In this document: positions 15,838 through 22,813 of the stretch, in pieces
Position numbering within the stretch: the first letter of the stretch is position 1
Layout of the letters: each line of letters opens with the position of its first letter
From: CAVQGF01 sp045807945
GTDB taxonomy: Bacteria > Acidobacteriota > Terriglobia > Terriglobales > Acidobacteriaceae
Direction: 5' to 3'
Assembly (NCBI GenBank): GCA_045807945.1
Contig: JBJMGI010000101.1
Coordinates: 1-29,077 of the forward strand
Length of the DNA: 29,077 bases
The notes under the pieces: model-generated
Database searches by the model: none
What the model saw: the letters and a program-made list of their open reading frames with translations, nothing else
Told to the model about the DNA's origin: nothing
Made by a program: the position numbers and the translations under genes

Positions 15838-16683
15838 ATGGATGGCAAGACGTCGTCACAGCTGTACCCGGTTCCATTATCGGTAGAGGGATCTTGCGTG
15901 CTGCATCAGATGATGCGCTTCCGCTGGGCGGAGTGGCGCAAGCTGGATGCGGTTGCGCGCAAGCAGATCTCCGGTGAGGCCGCGGCCTACTTTTCCGAGG
16001 GTGAGAACAAGACCTATGGCCAGAGTGCCGCGTTTTCCATGGTGGGCGACAAGGGCGACCTGATGTTCATCCACTTCCGGGAATCGATCGACCAGCTGAA
16101 GGAAGCGGAGTTGCAGATACAGAGCTTGAAGGTGGGAGACTATCTCGAGCCTGCGTCATCGTTCTTGTCGGTGGTGGAACTTGGGCTTTATGAGTCGTCG
16201 GTGAAGCTGTTCCGCTCGCTCGCCGAACGCGGGATTGCGCCGCACTCGGAAGAGTGGAAGAAGGAAACGGAAGAGTTGTTGAACCGCCAGCGCGAGGCGA
16301 TGCGGGTGCGGCTGCTGCCGGAGATGCCCGATGCTCGTTACGTCTGCTTCTATCCGATGGACCGCAGGCGCGGAGAAGACAAGAACTGGTACATGCTTCC
16401 TATTGAAGAGCGACAACGCCAAATGGACGAGCATGGGAAAAACGGCCGGCGGTTTGCCGGCACGGTGAAGCAGATCATCAGCGCCGGAGTCGGGCTGGAC
16501 GATTGGGAGTGGGGCGTGGACTTGTTTTCGAATGACGCGCTTGCGTTTAAGAAGATCGTTTACGAGATGAGGTTCGACGAGGTGAGCGCAGTTTATGGTC
16601 TGTTCGGAAAATTTTATGTTGGTGTACGGGTGAAGGCGGAGCAGCTTCCAGAGCTGCTGAACGGGAAGCTGCCCGCGCGGTGA
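15838..16683 (+). CDS. hemQ: HemQ, coproheme decarboxylase (chlorite dismutase family)
   Basis: This 281-residue protein belongs to the chlorite dismutase-like superfamily, heme-synthesis branch. HemQ converts Fe-coproporphyrin III to protoheme with peroxide. The diagnostic stretch is YPMDRRRGEDKNWYMLP, then EERQRQMDEHGKNGRRFAG. Tyr172 and His199 are 27 residues apart, the same spacing as the catalytic Tyr147 and heme-ligand His174 of Listeria HemQ. The Arg essential for chlorite dismutase activity was not found in this region. A TACAAT (15802-15807) could be its -10 element. The gene is about 2 kb from hemD, on the same strand but not in the same operon, as nth lies between in the opposite direction. 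Confidence 0.93.
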   Translation: MDGKTSSQLYPVPLSVEGSCVLHQMMRFRWAEWRKLDAVARKQISGEAAAYFSEGENKTYGQSAAFSMVGDKGDLMFIHFRESIDQLKEAELQIQSLKVGDYLEPASSFLSVVELGLYESSVKLFRSLAERGIAPHSEEWKKETEELLNRQREAMRVRLLPEMPDARYVCFYPMDRRRGEDKNWYMLPIEERQRQMDEHGKNGRRFAGTVKQIISAGVGLDDWEWGVDLFSNDALAFKKIVYEMRFDEVSAVYGLFGKFYVGVRVKAEQLPELLNGKLPAR

Positions 16684-16729
16684 CGTCCCGGTTGACGCGT
16701 TTCCGCGTACTCAGTAATCTTGCAAATCT

Positions 16730-16957
16730 ATGGCAGTGAAGTCTATCCAACTCGGGCAAGTGTGGCGCAATGATCAGAGCGGCCAGGATTATTTGGTGAC
16801 CAAGCTCTACAACGAGGTCTTCACAACGTATGCGATGTTGCGGGAAGCCAATGCAGGCGCCGCGAGCACAGGAACAGTCCGGGTGAAGGTGCAGAAAACC
16901 GCTGATACCGCTTCACTGCCGGGGTACACCTACACGCAGGATGCGCAGGATTTTTAG
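16730..16957 (+). CDS. Small conserved-looking hypothetical protein
   Basis: This 75-residue soluble protein begins MAVKSIQLGQVWRNDQSGQD and has a short beta-rich pattern (YLVTKLYNEVFTTYAML, then TVRVKVQKT). I see no signal peptide, membrane segment or metal motif. The phrase QVWRNDQSGQDYLVTK resembles small proteins with a DUF-type 'xVWxxxxxGxxYLV' opening, but I cannot name the family. It starts 46 bases after hemQ and may be cotranscribed with it. The codon pattern and lack of a rival frame support a real gene; confidence is moderate owing to size. Confidence 0.6.
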   Translation: MAVKSIQLGQVWRNDQSGQDYLVTKLYNEVFTTYAMLREANAGAASTGTVRVKVQKTADTASLPGYTYTQDAQDF

Positions 16958-17016
16958 AGCAGTGACTAGTAATCAGTGCTCAGCGGTCAGAACAGGTCAA
17001 AGGCAAAATCGAGAAC

Positions 17017-17277
17017 ATGGCTGAGCCATTTAAATGTCCGGCGTGCGGTAGCACCGATTACACGATCGTGCTGACGGGATGTAACGTTTCCGGAGCGACC
17101 TTGCAGGAATCGTTCGCGTGGAATGCAGAAGCCGGCGAATACGCCTCCACCGGAACCGTGATCCTCGACAGCGAATCGGTGGAGAACGACGGCGGGCAGG
17201 CGATCTGCAGCGGCTGCGAAGCCGATGTTTCCGAAGCCGTTGCAGCCTATGAGACCGCGCAGGGCGCGGGTGAGTAG
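17017..17277 (+). CDS. Small putative zinc-ribbon protein
   Basis: This 86-residue protein carries two CxxC pairs, CPAC near residue 7-10 and CSGC near residue 68-71, that could bind one zinc ion as a zinc ribbon. The middle part is acidic with a Thr/Ser-rich beta pattern (ASTGTVILDSESVENDGG). No further domain is recognised. It lies between the 75-residue protein and the DedA gene, on the same strand, with 59 and 30 base gaps. Function unknown. Confidence 0.6.
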   Translation: MAEPFKCPACGSTDYTIVLTGCNVSGATLQESFAWNAEAGEYASTGTVILDSESVENDGGQAICSGCEADVSEAVAAYETAQGAGE

Positions 17278-17307
17278 CAAACTCTCAGCTCGAATCCATT
17301 CCAATCT

Positions 17308-17949
17308 ATGATCGACGCGATCCTCGCCGCACTGCACCACTTTGTTGTCACCGTGATCTCGACGCTGGGATATCCGGGTGTTGCGCTGCTTATGGGCATC
17401 GAGTCGGCGTGCATTCCGCTGCCGTCTGAGCTGATCATGCCCTACTCAGGATTCCTGGTGCACGTAGGCCGATTCAATCTGTGGATGGCGGCGCTGGCGG
17501 GCGCCATCGGCTGCAATCTTGGTTCGGTAGTCGCGTATGAGGTCGGATATTTTGGCGGGCGGCCGCTGGTCGAAAGGTTTGGGCGAATCGTCTGGCTCAG
17601 CCGGCACGAGCTGGACATCGCAGACCGTTTGTTTCAGCGGCACGGCGGGATCACTATCCTGATCAGCCGCATGTTGCCGGTGATACGAACCTTCATCGCG
17701 CTTCCCGCCGGAGTGGCGAGGATGCCGCGCGCGAGATTCCACCTGTACACGTTCCTCGGATCCTTTCCATGGTGCCTGGGCCTAGCCTACGTAGGCGTGT
17801 TGCTAGGCGAAAAGTGGGACACGGACCCGCGGCTCAAGATGTGGTTTCACCGCTTCGATGCAGTGATACTCGCGGCGCTCGTTGTTGGGACGGTCTGGTT
17901 TTTCTATACACGCTGGAAGAATCGGATCGTGATTCCAGCAAACCAGTAA
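17308..17949 (+). CDS. DedA-family membrane protein
   Basis: This 213-residue protein matches the DedA/SNARE-associated family of inner-membrane transporters, some of which flip undecaprenyl phosphate or phospholipids. Family features include GIESACIPLPSELIMPYSG (E..CIP.PSE), GAIGCNLGSVVAYEVGYFGG, and FQRHGGITILISRMLPVIRTFIALPAGVARM with the conserved Arg of the R..P..R.....AG pattern. Five or so membrane helices are apparent. The C-terminus ends KNRIVIPANQ. No close functional partner is seen, and it ends near a repeat at 17955. Confidence 0.93.
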   Translation: MIDAILAALHHFVVTVISTLGYPGVALLMGIESACIPLPSELIMPYSGFLVHVGRFNLWMAALAGAIGCNLGSVVAYEVGYFGGRPLVERFGRIVWLSRHELDIADRLFQRHGGITILISRMLPVIRTFIALPAGVARMPRARFHLYTFLGSFPWCLGLAYVGVLLGEKWDTDPRLKMWFHRFDAVILAALVVGTVWFFYTRWKNRIVIPANQ

Positions 17950-17954
17950 TGCAC

Positions 17955-17979
17955 ATCCCTCGCCCTCGCTCGGGATGAC
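17955..17979. repeat. Imperfect inverted repeat with a CTCGGGATGAC motif (copy 1)
   Basis: ATCCC (17955-17959) and GGGAT (17972-17976) flank a CG-rich centre. The 11-base motif CTCGGGATGAC (17969-17979) recurs at 27435-27445, also in a non-coding gap. It lies between the convergent DedA and PHP genes and could act as a weak bidirectional terminator. Confidence 0.45.
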
Positions 17980-17987
17980 CTCCGAAA

Positions 17988-19208
17988 TTACTGTTTCTGC
18001 TTTTCCACGTAGATGGGATTGGCGATGATCCACGGCGTCCAACGGTTCCATCCGGTAAGACCTGGTTGTCGCAACCAGACCTCAGTGCGATAGACCCCCG
18101 GCGCAGCAATTTCCCTTTCCAATGTTTGGTCTGAAGAAGTCGCCCACTCCTGTCCGTCTTTGAAGACCTTGATCAGCGGCCTCGAAGGAGCAGTGGGAAG
18201 CACAATGCGGAGCTTGGGAAGGGCTTTCGCGTCGAATGGAACGGTGTCGCCGATGCCCGCGGTTGCGGCGCCTGAGGTCACCTGTTGTTCGAATCCCGAG
18301 GCGGGCGCGAGGGAATCGACTGCGCAAAAAGTGTGGCCCTTGCGAAGGGCATCGAGGATCGAGTCGGCGGTGCGCGGCGCAGGCTTCCCGGGCTCCGTCA
18401 CTGACGAGAGCAGCACATGCTGCCGCGAGATGCGAAAAATATTGACGTACTTGGGGAAGTGCGCGAACAGGTGACCGCCGAGGATTACGGCTTCGTGCGC
18501 GTCGCTGCCGCAGGTTCCGACGACGTGGCGCGTGCGCAGTAGCTCATCCCACTTTGCCAGGTTGGGATCTGGTCGCGTTGCGAGCCGAGTGAGCGCCAGC
18601 TCAGGATTCACCGGGTACATCAATGCCGTCACCAGCAGCGCAGGTCCACCGCGCCGCCATTGCGCGTCGTCGTTCCAGATCTCCATTCCGTCGAATGCCG
18701 CGGTATTCCAGTAGTTCCAGCGAGGAGCGCCGTTGAAGGGATGCGCGATGATGCGGATTCCGCCCGCTTGACCAGCGCGGCGCAAGAATTCCTCGGTGGG
18801 GTGCGGCGAAGAGTCGCGCCATCCCGGATTTACTCCAAGAACCTCAAAGTGGCCGTTGGGAGTGCTGACCTCTTCGCCGGGAAGCACGATTATATCGGTC
18901 GGAAGTTTGTTCAATCGCGAGCGATCGAAAGGGACGTTGTGCTCGGTGATGGTTATGAAGTCTAAGTGCGCATTCCGCGCCGCCTGGATCGCACCTTCCA
19001 GAGTTCCCCCGCCATCGTGACTAACGCGGGTGTGGACGTGGAGGATCCCGACCACCTCACCAGGCGCACGCTTGCCAAGCTCCTGGATTGGAAGATGAGT
19101 GAAGTATCCATCGAGCAAAACTAGAATCCAGAAGACCAGAAAGGCCCGCAGCAGGATCCGAAGGACTCGGGAGCGGCGTGGCTTGGAATGGGAGTCTGGC
19201 GTGCTCAT
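17988..19208 (-). CDS. Membrane-anchored PHP-domain metal-dependent hydrolase
   Basis: This 406-residue protein has one N-terminal membrane segment (about 18-35, RILLRAFLVFWILVLLDGYF), followed by a PHP domain of the CehA/McbA type. Metal ligands appear in ILHVHTRVSHDG (His57, His59, His65), ITITEHNVPF (His90), LPGEEVSTPNGHF, IIAHPFNG and CGSDAHEAV. PHP domains cleave phosphoesters or related bonds. The C-terminal part (IAAPGVYRTEVWLRQPG) looks like a beta-sandwich. If the N-terminus is inside, the catalytic domain lies outside the cytoplasm. It starts with ATG overlapping the lysS stop (ATGA), so it is probably translated from the lysS transcript. The substrate is unknown; the link with lysS may be only transcriptional. 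Confidence 0.82.
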   Translation of the reverse strand: MSTPDSHSKPRRSRVLRILLRAFLVFWILVLLDGYFTHLPIQELGKRAPGEVVGILHVHTRVSHDGGGTLEGAIQAARNAHLDFITITEHNVPFDRSRLNKLPTDIIVLPGEEVSTPNGHFEVLGVNPGWRDSSPHPTEEFLRRAGQAGGIRIIAHPFNGAPRWNYWNTAAFDGMEIWNDDAQWRRGGPALLVTALMYPVNPELALTRLATRPDPNLAKWDELLRTRHVVGTCGSDAHEAVILGGHLFAHFPKYVNIFRISRQHVLLSSVTEPGKPAPRTADSILDALRKGHTFCAVDSLAPASGFEQQVTSGAATAGIGDTVPFDAKALPKLRIVLPTAPSRPLIKVFKDGQEWATSSDQTLEREIAAPGVYRTEVWLRQPGLTGWNRWTPWIIANPIYVEKQKQ

Positions 19209-20752
19209 TCTTTGGGCGACTCGTCCTCGAGCTGCTGGTTTCGTTCAGGACGAAGCAGCGGGAACAGAATCACGTCCCGGATCGAAGGTGAGTCGGTGAG
19301 CAGCATCGTAAGCCGGTCGATGCCGATGCCCTCGCCGCCCGTGGGAGGCAGACCGTACGAGAGCGCGCGAATGTAGTCCTCGTCCATTGCGTGCGCTTCT
19401 TCGTCACCGCGGGCTTTTTCTGCAAGCTGCTGCTGGAAGCGGCGGCGCTGCTCCTCGGGGTCGTTTAATTCGCTGAAGGCGTTTCCAATCTCGAGGCCAC
19501 CGACGAAGATCTCAAAGCGCTCGACCCAAGCGGGCTCGTCGGGCTTGTTCTTCGATAGCGGCGAGATCTCGACAGGGAAGTCGTAGATGATGGTCGGCTG
19601 GATTAGGTGCTCTTCAGCCACAGCTTCAAAAAGCGCAGCAATCGTTTTTCCAGCCGGATCGGCAGGATCAAACGGCATGTGCGGAGTGGTTGCTGAATTG
19701 CGGCGCTTCACGAGCGCGGCCACGGACTCTTTCGTCGCAAAATCGGTCATCGTGGGCTTTGCACCCGCAGCCTCGGGCCAATACTTGATGATGGCTTCGC
19801 GCATGGAGAGCCGCTGCCATTTCGAGAAGTCGATCTCGTGCTCGCCGAATTTCGCGATTGCTGTTCCATTCACGTCGTTCGCAACTTGCGAGAGCAGCTC
19901 CTCAGTGAGCGCCATCATGTCCTGATAGTCGGCATAGGCCTGATAGAACTCGAGCATGGTGAACTCAGGATTGTGCTGCGTCGAGATGCCTTCGTTGCGG
20001 AAGTTTCGATTGATCTCGTAGACGCGCTCTAGTCCGCCGACAACCAAGCGCTTAAGGTAAAGCTCGGGAGCGATGCGGAGATACAGGTCCATATCGAGCG
20101 TGTTGTGGTGAGTAATGAAAGGACGCGCCACGGCTCCGCCGGCGATGGGTTGCATCATCGGCGTTTCGACTTCGACGTAACCGCGGGTGTCGAAGAACTT
20201 GCGAATCGACTGCACGACTTTCGCGCGCTTGACGAAGACCTGCCGGACGTCCGGGTTCATCGTCATGTCGACATAGCGCTGCCGATAACGCAGCTCGACG
20301 TCGGTAAGGCCATGCCACTTCTCGGGGAGTGGAAGCAGGTCTTTCGACAGGAATGTCAGCTCGTCCACGTGGACAGACAGTTCATTGGTGCGCGTGCGGA
20401 ACAGGTATCCGGCAACACCGATGTGGTCGCCAAGGTCGAGCAGCTTGAAGAGCTCGAACCCTTTTTCGCCGATCGCGTCCTTCTTGATGTAGCACTGCAG
20501 GCGCTCGCCGCCCTGCTGCAGATGAACGAATGCCGCCTTGCCCATCAGGCGCATGGACATGATGCGTCCGGCGATGCGGACATTGACCTTCGATTGCTCG
20601 AGCTGCTCGCCGGTGCTCTGCGCGTATTCGGCGACGATCCGCGGGACGGCGTGGGTGACCGCATACTTGTGCGGGTACGCAGGCTGCCCGAGAGCTTCGA
20701 TCTGCTTGAGTTTGTCGCGGCGAAGGTCGTAGATTTTTTCGTCGAGTGCCAA
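19205..20752 (-). CDS. lysS: Lysyl-tRNA synthetase, class II
   Basis: This 515-residue class II synthetase charges tRNA(Lys). The N-terminal OB-fold domain binds the anticodon (VNVRIAGRIMSMRLMGKAAF). Catalytic motif 1 is in RKFFDTRGYVEVETPMMQP, motif 2 in NRNFRNEGISTQHNPEFTML, and motif 3 in GGEGIGIDRLTMLL. The start is TTG at 20752, about 10 bases after AGGA; no in-frame ATG lies closer to the natural N-terminus. A TATAAT on the minus strand (20783-20788) places transcription just upstream. The PHP gene follows with an overlapping start codon. The divergent atpZ gene begins 116 bases away. Confidence 0.97.
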   Translation of the reverse strand: MALDEKIYDLRRDKLKQIEALGQPAYPHKYAVTHAVPRIVAEYAQSTGEQLEQSKVNVRIAGRIMSMRLMGKAAFVHLQQGGERLQCYIKKDAIGEKGFELFKLLDLGDHIGVAGYLFRTRTNELSVHVDELTFLSKDLLPLPEKWHGLTDVELRYRQRYVDMTMNPDVRQVFVKRAKVVQSIRKFFDTRGYVEVETPMMQPIAGGAVARPFITHHNTLDMDLYLRIAPELYLKRLVVGGLERVYEINRNFRNEGISTQHNPEFTMLEFYQAYADYQDMMALTEELLSQVANDVNGTAIAKFGEHEIDFSKWQRLSMREAIIKYWPEAAGAKPTMTDFATKESVAALVKRRNSATTPHMPFDPADPAGKTIAALFEAVAEEHLIQPTIIYDFPVEISPLSKNKPDEPAWVERFEIFVGGLEIGNAFSELNDPEEQRRRFQQQLAEKARGDEEAHAMDEDYIRALSYGLPPTGGEGIGIDRLTMLLTDSPSIRDVILFPLLRPERNQQLEDESPKE

Positions 20753-20782
20753 GTGAGTGCGTTCCTATCGGGAAAACTTACG

Positions 20783-20788
20783 ATTATA
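20783..20788 (-). promoter_or_regulatory. -10 element for lysS
   Basis: The minus strand reads TATAAT here, about 30 bases before the TTG start of lysS. The -35 region (GTCGGC at 17-base spacing) is poor, so the assignment rests on the -10 and its position. Confidence 0.5.
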
Positions 20789-20813
20789 AAGCAGTGGTCA
20801 GTATTGCCGACCC

Positions 20814-20840
20814 TGAGACGCGGCATGCCGCGTCTCTACG
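20814..20840. repeat. Palindromic intergenic repeat, type 1 (copy 2)
   Basis: Arms GAGACGCGG (20815-20823) and CCGCGTCTC (20828-20836) flank CATG. It matches the copy at 13909-13935 except for one loop base, and is nearly perfectly palindromic. It lies in the lysS-atpZ divergent promoter region, 29 bases before the atpZ start. It could affect expression of either gene, but it is more likely a dispersed REP-like element. Confidence 0.75.
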
Positions 20841-20868
20841 CGGGACATTTCAGATAGACTGGGGCCGC

Positions 20869-21126
20869 ATGGACGAGAGTAACAACAAACGGCCTGACCA
20901 GAGTGCTGAAAGTCCGGAGCAGAAGCGGAGCGTGTGGTTGCTGGTCGCGAAGTACGGGCACGTGGGATTCATTCTGCCGGCGTGCGTGATCGTTGGCTTG
21001 CTGATCGGCTCGGCGCTGGACAAGCGGCTAGGGACGAAGTCGCTGATGCTGGTGGGGATCATTTTTGGGAGCATCGCCGGATTTGTTGAGCTGATACGAG
21101 TGATGATGAAGGCGAGCAAGGATTGA
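20869..21126 (+). CDS. atpZ: AtpZ/AtpI-family F0F1-ATPase accessory protein
   Basis: This 85-residue protein has a hydrophilic N-terminus (MDESNNKRPDQSAESPEQKR) and two membrane helices, FILPACVIVGLLIGSALDK and LMLVGIIFGSIAGFVELIRV, with the DKRLGT loop typical of the family (ATPase_gene1). AtpZ sits first in many atp operons and assists assembly or ion uptake by the rotor. ATG at 20869 is chosen; an in-frame start at 20746 reads through the type 1 repeat and lysS promoter. Its TGA stop shares one base with the following ATG (TGATG), indicating coupling. Confidence 0.88.
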   Translation: MDESNNKRPDQSAESPEQKRSVWLLVAKYGHVGFILPACVIVGLLIGSALDKRLGTKSLMLVGIIFGSIAGFVELIRVMMKASKD

Positions 21127-21590
21127 TGGACGAAACGCAAACGCCGGAATCCGTAGAAGACGAAATCGTGCAGGTGCCGATCGATCCTGCCGTCGAGGAG
21201 TTTTACTCGGGAGCGTACCGGCGCATTTCCCGCATGATCGTGGTGCTCGCCTTTCTGTTATTTCTGCCGGTCTGGTGGAGATTCCACTGGAAATTCGGCT
21301 TTGGATTTCTCACAGGATGCGCCGCAGCGTACCTGAATTTTGCTTGGCTGAAGCGCGCTGTAGACGGGATTGTAGAGAAGATCGCGTTGGGCAGAAGAGC
21401 ACCTTCCGGTGCTGGACTGATGCGCCGTTTCTTCGGGCGCTACATCGTGGTCGCGCTACTCGCCTATGTTATATTTAGAGGTTCCAGTCACGCTCTTTAT
21501 GGCTTCTGTACGGGCTTGTTCGTGCCAATCGCAGCCGCCATGTGTGAGGGGTTTTACGAAGCAGTGACTGCGATTCGAAATCGTTTTTGA
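21126..21590 (+). CDS. atpI: ATP synthase subunit I (AtpI-like)
   Basis: This 154-residue membrane protein has an acidic N-terminus (PESVEDEIVQVPIDPAVEEF) and four likely membrane helices, the first at about 37-53 (RMIVVLAFLLFLPVWWRF), then GFGFLTGCAAAYLNFAWLKR, the VVALLAYVIFR helix, and LFVPIAAAMCEGFYEAV. The order and family phrases match ATP synthase I, which helps assemble the c ring. It follows atpZ with a TGATG overlap; the TTG one codon upstream is less likely. atpB begins 24 bases downstream. Confidence 0.83.
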   Translation: MDETQTPESVEDEIVQVPIDPAVEEFYSGAYRRISRMIVVLAFLLFLPVWWRFHWKFGFGFLTGCAAAYLNFAWLKRAVDGIVEKIALGRRAPSGAGLMRRFFGRYIVVALLAYVIFRGSSHALYGFCTGLFVPIAAAMCEGFYEAVTAIRNRF

Positions 21591-21614
21591 TCCGACTTCA
21601 TAGGAACTTTTCAG

Positions 21615-22346
21615 ATGCCTGAACAACTCTGGTTCACGGAGATACTGAACCGCTACTTCGGTCACGCGGTAACTTCCGCGATGAACGCGGTGCACGTTGC
21701 GCCTGCATATCCGAACGCACCGATCAACAATTTCATTGCGATGGAGATCCTGGTGGTCGGGATACTGTTCCTGTTTTTTGTGCTGGTGCGCTCGCAGCTC
21801 TCGGTTGAGAGTCCCGGTGGGTTGCAGCACGTGATGGAAGGCGTGTACGGATTCATCGATAACCAGAGCCACGAGATCATCGAGCACGACTACAAGCGCT
21901 TCACCCCGTATCTGGTCGCGCTTGGCCTGTTCATCCTGCTTGGAAACCTGATCGGCTTGATCCCTGGATTTGTTTCCCCGACGGCGACTCCGACTGTGCC
22001 GCTTGGATTCGCGGTGTGCACGTTCATCTATTACCACTTCCACGGACTTCGCAAACACAAGCACCACTACATCAAGCAGTTCCTTGGCCCGGTGTGGCTG
22101 ATGGCGCCGCTGATGTTCGTGATTGAAGTGGTGAGCCACTTCGCTCGCGTGCTCTCACTCACCGTCCGTCTTTACGCGAACATCTTCGCGGGCGACATGG
22201 TGACGTTGGCGTTCTTTTCGCTGGTACCGATCGGAGTGCCAATCATTTTCCTGTTACTGCACCTGGGCGTCTCGCTGGTGCAGACGTTCATCTTTGTGGT
22301 TCTGGCGACCGTGTACTTGGCCGGTGCCGTTGGGGATGAACACTAG
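21615..22346 (+). CDS. atpB: ATP synthase F0 subunit a
   Basis: This 243-residue subunit forms the proton half-channels next to the c ring. The essential Arg is residue 185 in LTVRLYANIFAGDM, the equivalent of Arg210 of E. coli. Other conserved parts are LGNLIGLIPGF at about 109-119 and LVQTFIFVVLATVYLAGAV at the C-terminus. AGGAA precedes the ATG by eight bases. It sits between atpI and atpE; no atpF (subunit b) follows. Confidence 0.97.
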   Translation: MPEQLWFTEILNRYFGHAVTSAMNAVHVAPAYPNAPINNFIAMEILVVGILFLFFVLVRSQLSVESPGGLQHVMEGVYGFIDNQSHEIIEHDYKRFTPYLVALGLFILLGNLIGLIPGFVSPTATPTVPLGFAVCTFIYYHFHGLRKHKHHYIKQFLGPVWLMAPLMFVIEVVSHFARVLSLTVRLYANIFAGDMVTLAFFSLVPIGVPIIFLLLHLGVSLVQTFIFVVLATVYLAGAVGDEH

Positions 22347-22434
22347 ACTTTGGTTGTGTCCAGACAGCGTGAGGGCGCTTGCACGGTAGCGTCAACCACC
22401 CACTACTGGAAATTCATTCGTAAGGAGAAGGACA

Positions 22435-22746
22435 ATGCGTAAACTAACGTTTTTATTCATGGTGATCGCGATCCTCGCGATCGCGTCACCTGTATATGCA
22501 CAGGGCGGCACAACCACAGCACCCACATTTAACTGGGCGATCCCGATCGGCGCAGGCATCGGCATGGGACTTGCTTCCGGATTGGCGGGTATCGGCCAGG
22601 GCCGCGTAGCAGCCGCAGTTGCGGAATCGATCGCGCGCAATCCGGGCGCACGCGCCGGCATTCAGCTGGCTCTGTTCATCGGCCTGGCGTTCATCGAATC
22701 GCTCGTGCTGTTCGCGTTCGTGTTGATCTTCCTGCGCACCGCGTAA
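22435..22746 (+). CDS. atpE: ATP synthase F0 subunit c with N-terminal signal-like extension
   Basis: This 103-residue protein is longer than the usual 70-90. Residues 1-22 (MRKLTFLFMVIAILAIASPVYA) form a signal peptide with likely cleavage after VYA. The mature part has two helices, the first with AGIGQGRVAAAVAESIARNP, the loop ARNPGA, and the second with the ion-binding Glu88 in GLAFIESLVLFAF. Gln55 aligns with Gln32, and Glu88/Ser89 with Glu65/Ser66, of the Ilyobacter Na+ c subunit. A strong AAGGAGAAGG ribosome site suits the high copy number needed for the ring. A terminator follows at 22763. Confidence 0.95.
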   Translation: MRKLTFLFMVIAILAIASPVYAQGGTTTAPTFNWAIPIGAGIGMGLASGLAGIGQGRVAAAVAESIARNPGARAGIQLALFIGLAFIESLVLFAFVLIFLRTA

Positions 22747-22762
22747 GCGTTGCGTTGTGAAA

Positions 22763-22788
22763 GCCTCCGCTACGGCGGAGGCTTTTTT
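22763..22788 (+). terminator. Rho-independent terminator after atpE
   Basis: GCCTCCGC, loop TACG, GCGGAGGC, then six T. The eight-base-pair stem starts 17 bases after the atpE stop. It ends the atpZ-atpI-atpB-atpE transcript and shows that the operon holds no F1 genes. Confidence 0.95.
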
Positions 22789-22813
22789 ATTGCTGCCTGA
22801 ATAGAATGATCCG

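Noticed and set aside
20746..20868. Longer N-terminus for AtpZ
   Set aside because: It reads through the lysS promoter region and the palindromic repeat.
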